Source: JAZFYD01 sp036443405 (GTDB taxonomy: Bacteria; Planctomycetota; PLA2). Taken from it: a stretch of DNA of 64,000 nucleotides. Below, one piece after another: positions 62,822 to 64,000 of this stretch. The notes beneath the pieces were generated by a model that was not told the origin of the DNA, ran no database searches, and worked only from the letters and a program-made list of their open reading frames with translations. The stretch is from the NCBI GenBank assembly GCA_036443405.1, contig JAZFYD010000249.1, positions 3,749 to 67,748 on the forward strand, in the 5' to 3' direction. The translations under genes were made by a program, and so were the position numbers. Every line of letters starts with the position of its first letter. Within the stretch, counting starts at the first letter, position 1.

Positions 62822-62865
62822 GAAGTTCGGTGACCACGGCTTCGGTGGGGGTACCGGCGGTTGGG

Positions 62866-63795
62866 TTAGCGCGCCGTGCGCACAAGCCGTCTCGCCAGCG
62901 CGGACAGCAGATCGCCGGCGAGGATGATCGCGCTGCCCAGGAGCACGTAGAGCAGCATTTCGTCGTAGAACGTTCGCGCTCGCGTGTCGCGAATGAACCA
63001 CCCGAGGCCCATGAAGCCGAGCATGCCGAGCACGGTGGCTTCGCGGACGCAGGTTTCCCAGCGATAGAAGAAATAGAGCAGGAATCGTCCGAGCGCGGCG
63101 GGGTACAGCGCGCCGGCCGCGATCTGCACACGTGACGCGCCGAGCGCTCGCAGCGCGCGTGCGTTGTCCGGTTTGATGTTCTCGATCACCTCGGAATCGA
63201 GTTTGCCGAGGACGCCGAGGTTGTGCAGCGCGAGCGCGAGCACCGCCGGCCACGCGCCGGGCCCCAACGCGGTGAGCAGCAGGAACGCCCAGATGTACTC
63301 GGGGATCGCGCGCACGAACGCGAAGAACAACCGTGTGCAAAACACGACCGCTGCCCACGCACGCCGACGCAGGTTGGATGGCGTCGCGGTGTCCGGCAGG
63401 AACGGTTCCGGCTCGGCGACGTTGCGCGCGGCAAAAAGACAGAGCAGCGCGGCGCCGATGCCCGCGAGGCAGATCGCAGCGATCGACATCGCGAGCGTGG
63501 CCGCAACCGCGGATCCGCCCTTGCCCGCGAGCGTGTATCGGACCCAGCCGAGCGCAACGCCCCAGTCCCACTCCACGCCCTGAAGCGGATAGGGCCGCAC
63601 CTCCGTCAGGAAACGGTTGAGGTTTGTCGCTGTGCGGGCCCGGAACAGGTGGTCGATCTCGAGGTCGCCCCAACCCCACGCGTAGACGGCGAGCGCAAGC
63701 AGCGCGACCGCGCTGAAGCGCACGAAACGGTTCCGCGGCCGCCGCGCTCGGAGGCGATCGATCTCGGCCTGGCGGGTCGAGGCTTGCCCGCTCAC
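62866..63795 (-). CDS. phnE: PhnE-type ABC transporter permease
   Basis: A 309-aa inner-membrane permease. The GTG start overlaps the stop of the upstream permease (GTGA). About six helices, with the EAA-type coupling loop NARALRALGASRVQIAAGAL followed by YPAALGRFLLYFFYRWETCV, which is the PhnE family signature, and TVLGMLGFMGLGWFI near the end. It is longer at the N-terminus than usual, with an Arg-rich cytoplasmic leader. PhnE permeases carry phosphonates, phosphite or phosphate esters with PhnC and PhnD, whose genes would lie beyond the right edge. Confidence 0.88.
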   Translation of the reverse strand: MSGQASTRQAEIDRLRARRPRNRFVRFSAVALLALAVYAWGWGDLEIDHLFRARTATNLNRFLTEVRPYPLQGVEWDWGVALGWVRYTLAGKGGSAVAATLAMSIAAICLAGIGAALLCLFAARNVAEPEPFLPDTATPSNLRRRAWAAVVFCTRLFFAFVRAIPEYIWAFLLLTALGPGAWPAVLALALHNLGVLGKLDSEVIENIKPDNARALRALGASRVQIAAGALYPAALGRFLLYFFYRWETCVREATVLGMLGFMGLGWFIRDTRARTFYDEMLLYVLLGSAIILAGDLLSALARRLVRTAR

Positions 63796-64000
63796 GCTAC
63801 GACCCCCTTGCGCCGCATCGCCCCGCTCCACCAGTCCACGATCAGGACCAGCAGGAACAGCGCGTAGAGGTAGGTCCACACCTCACGGAAATACAGTTCG
63901 TCGAACGACAGCTTGATGAAGTAACCGAGCGTCGGCACGCCAAAGAACCCGAGGATCGCCGACGCGCGCAGCGCGCACTCGAACCGGTAAAACGCGTAGG
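63792..64000 (-). CDS. phnE: Second PhnE-type permease, C-terminal part (runs off right edge)
   Basis: The last 69 codons of a gene entering from the right. They read YAFYRFECALRASAILGFFG then VPTLGYFIKLSFDELYFREV and a final helix TYLYALFLLVLIVDWWSGAM. This is the same C-terminal pattern as the neighbouring permease (YRWE...TVLGMLGF...GWFI), so the transporter has two different PhnE subunits. Stop overlaps the next start by 4 bases. Confidence 0.85.
   Translation of the reverse strand, partial: YAFYRFECALRASAILGFFGVPTLGYFIKLSFDELYFREVWTYLYALFLLVLIVDWWSGAMRRKGVVA

Larger units (their letters stand above)
62471..62865. other. Non-coding gap rich in GGTTCC/GGAACC repeats
   Basis: No credible gene in 395 bases. 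Several copies of GGTTCC or its complement are present: 62529, 62541, 62554, 62561, 62800 and 62811. They include the palindrome at 62553-62567 and the tandem repeat at 62800-62821. Composition is more AT-rich than the flanks in the segment around 62750-62790. It lies between convergent LysR and phnE-type genes. Confidence 0.6.

Noticed and set aside
62590..62823. 77-codon plus-strand frame in the repeat-rich gap
   Set aside because: Contains the tandem repeat, lacks a ribosome site and shows no protein-like pattern.
1..64000. CRISPR array, transposase, integrase or phage genes
   Set aside because: None seen: no regularly spaced repeats and no recognisable recombinase or phage structural protein on either strand.

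Overview
The window is 64 kb of GC-rich bacterial DNA with densely packed operons, many GTG/TTG starts and short 1-8 base gene overlaps. Large secreted or anchored HEAT-repeat proteins, carboxypeptidase-regulatory-like (Cna B-like) repeat proteins over 950 aa, a sulfatase, multiheme cytochromes, a SpoIIE-type phosphatase under a phosphorelay, and outer-membrane lipoproteins all point to a Gram-negative. The style is that of Planctomycetota or a related phylum; this is inferred from gene content, since no rRNA or marker gene settles it.

Layout, left to right. (1) 1-413: the start of a secreted TPR-like protein running off the left edge, and a CAU tRNA. (2) 797-9881: a six-gene operon encoding a tetraheme cytochrome, an 11-heme c-type/membrane b-type fusion (CbcL-like), an outer-membrane beta-barrel, and three multiheme lipoproteins with 15, 8 and 10 CxxCH motifs. 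Together they form a candidate quinol-to-cell-surface electron conduit with 48 c-heme sites. (3) 10066-14677: sulfatase plus HAD lipoprotein, and two lipoproteins of unknown role. (4) 14815-20114: AspT-type transporter, then an Mla/Pqi-like lipid transport operon (STAS-permease, ATPase, MCE protein, PqiC-like lipoprotein). (5) 20111-24766 (minus): HPt, receiver-PP2C phosphatase and hybrid histidine kinase in one overlapping operon. (6) 24881-31361 (minus): ion channel and a complete tripartite RND efflux system. (7) 31362-31879: a gap holding a run of 11 Gs and a decayed copy of the 5' half of the tRNA found at 340-413.

(8) 31880-41219: HEAT protein, a PilZ-PilT fusion ATPase, SDR epimerase, phosphodiesterase/pyrophosphatase, class I aldolase, HEAT protein, thiolase. 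(9) 41402-44132: M50-like and PrsW-like intramembrane proteases, a FUN14 protein and a NYN nuclease. (10) 44135-50951 (minus): two giant carboxypeptidase-regulatory-like proteins around a CYTH enzyme. (11) 51222-58726: small two-TM protein, LOG-family protein, 2OG-Fe(II) oxygenase, an operon of HEAT protein, S41 protease and leucyl/phenylalanyl-tRNA-protein transferase, then a rhodanese-MBL hydrolase. (12) 58759-61448 (minus): a rhombosortase overlapping its apparent substrate, a VIT/VWA protein with a Gly-rich C-terminal sorting tail. (13) 61592-64000: LysR regulator, a repeat-rich non-coding gap, and two tandem PhnE-type permeases, the second cut by the right edge.

The most notable items are the porin-multiheme cytochrome operon, the tRNA/half-tRNA pair that could bound a 31-kb island containing it, the rhombosortase-substrate pair, the PilZ-PilT fusion, and a very strong hairpin that buries the start codon of the HEAT gene after the aldolase. 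All functional assignments rest on motif reading by eye; no searches were run.
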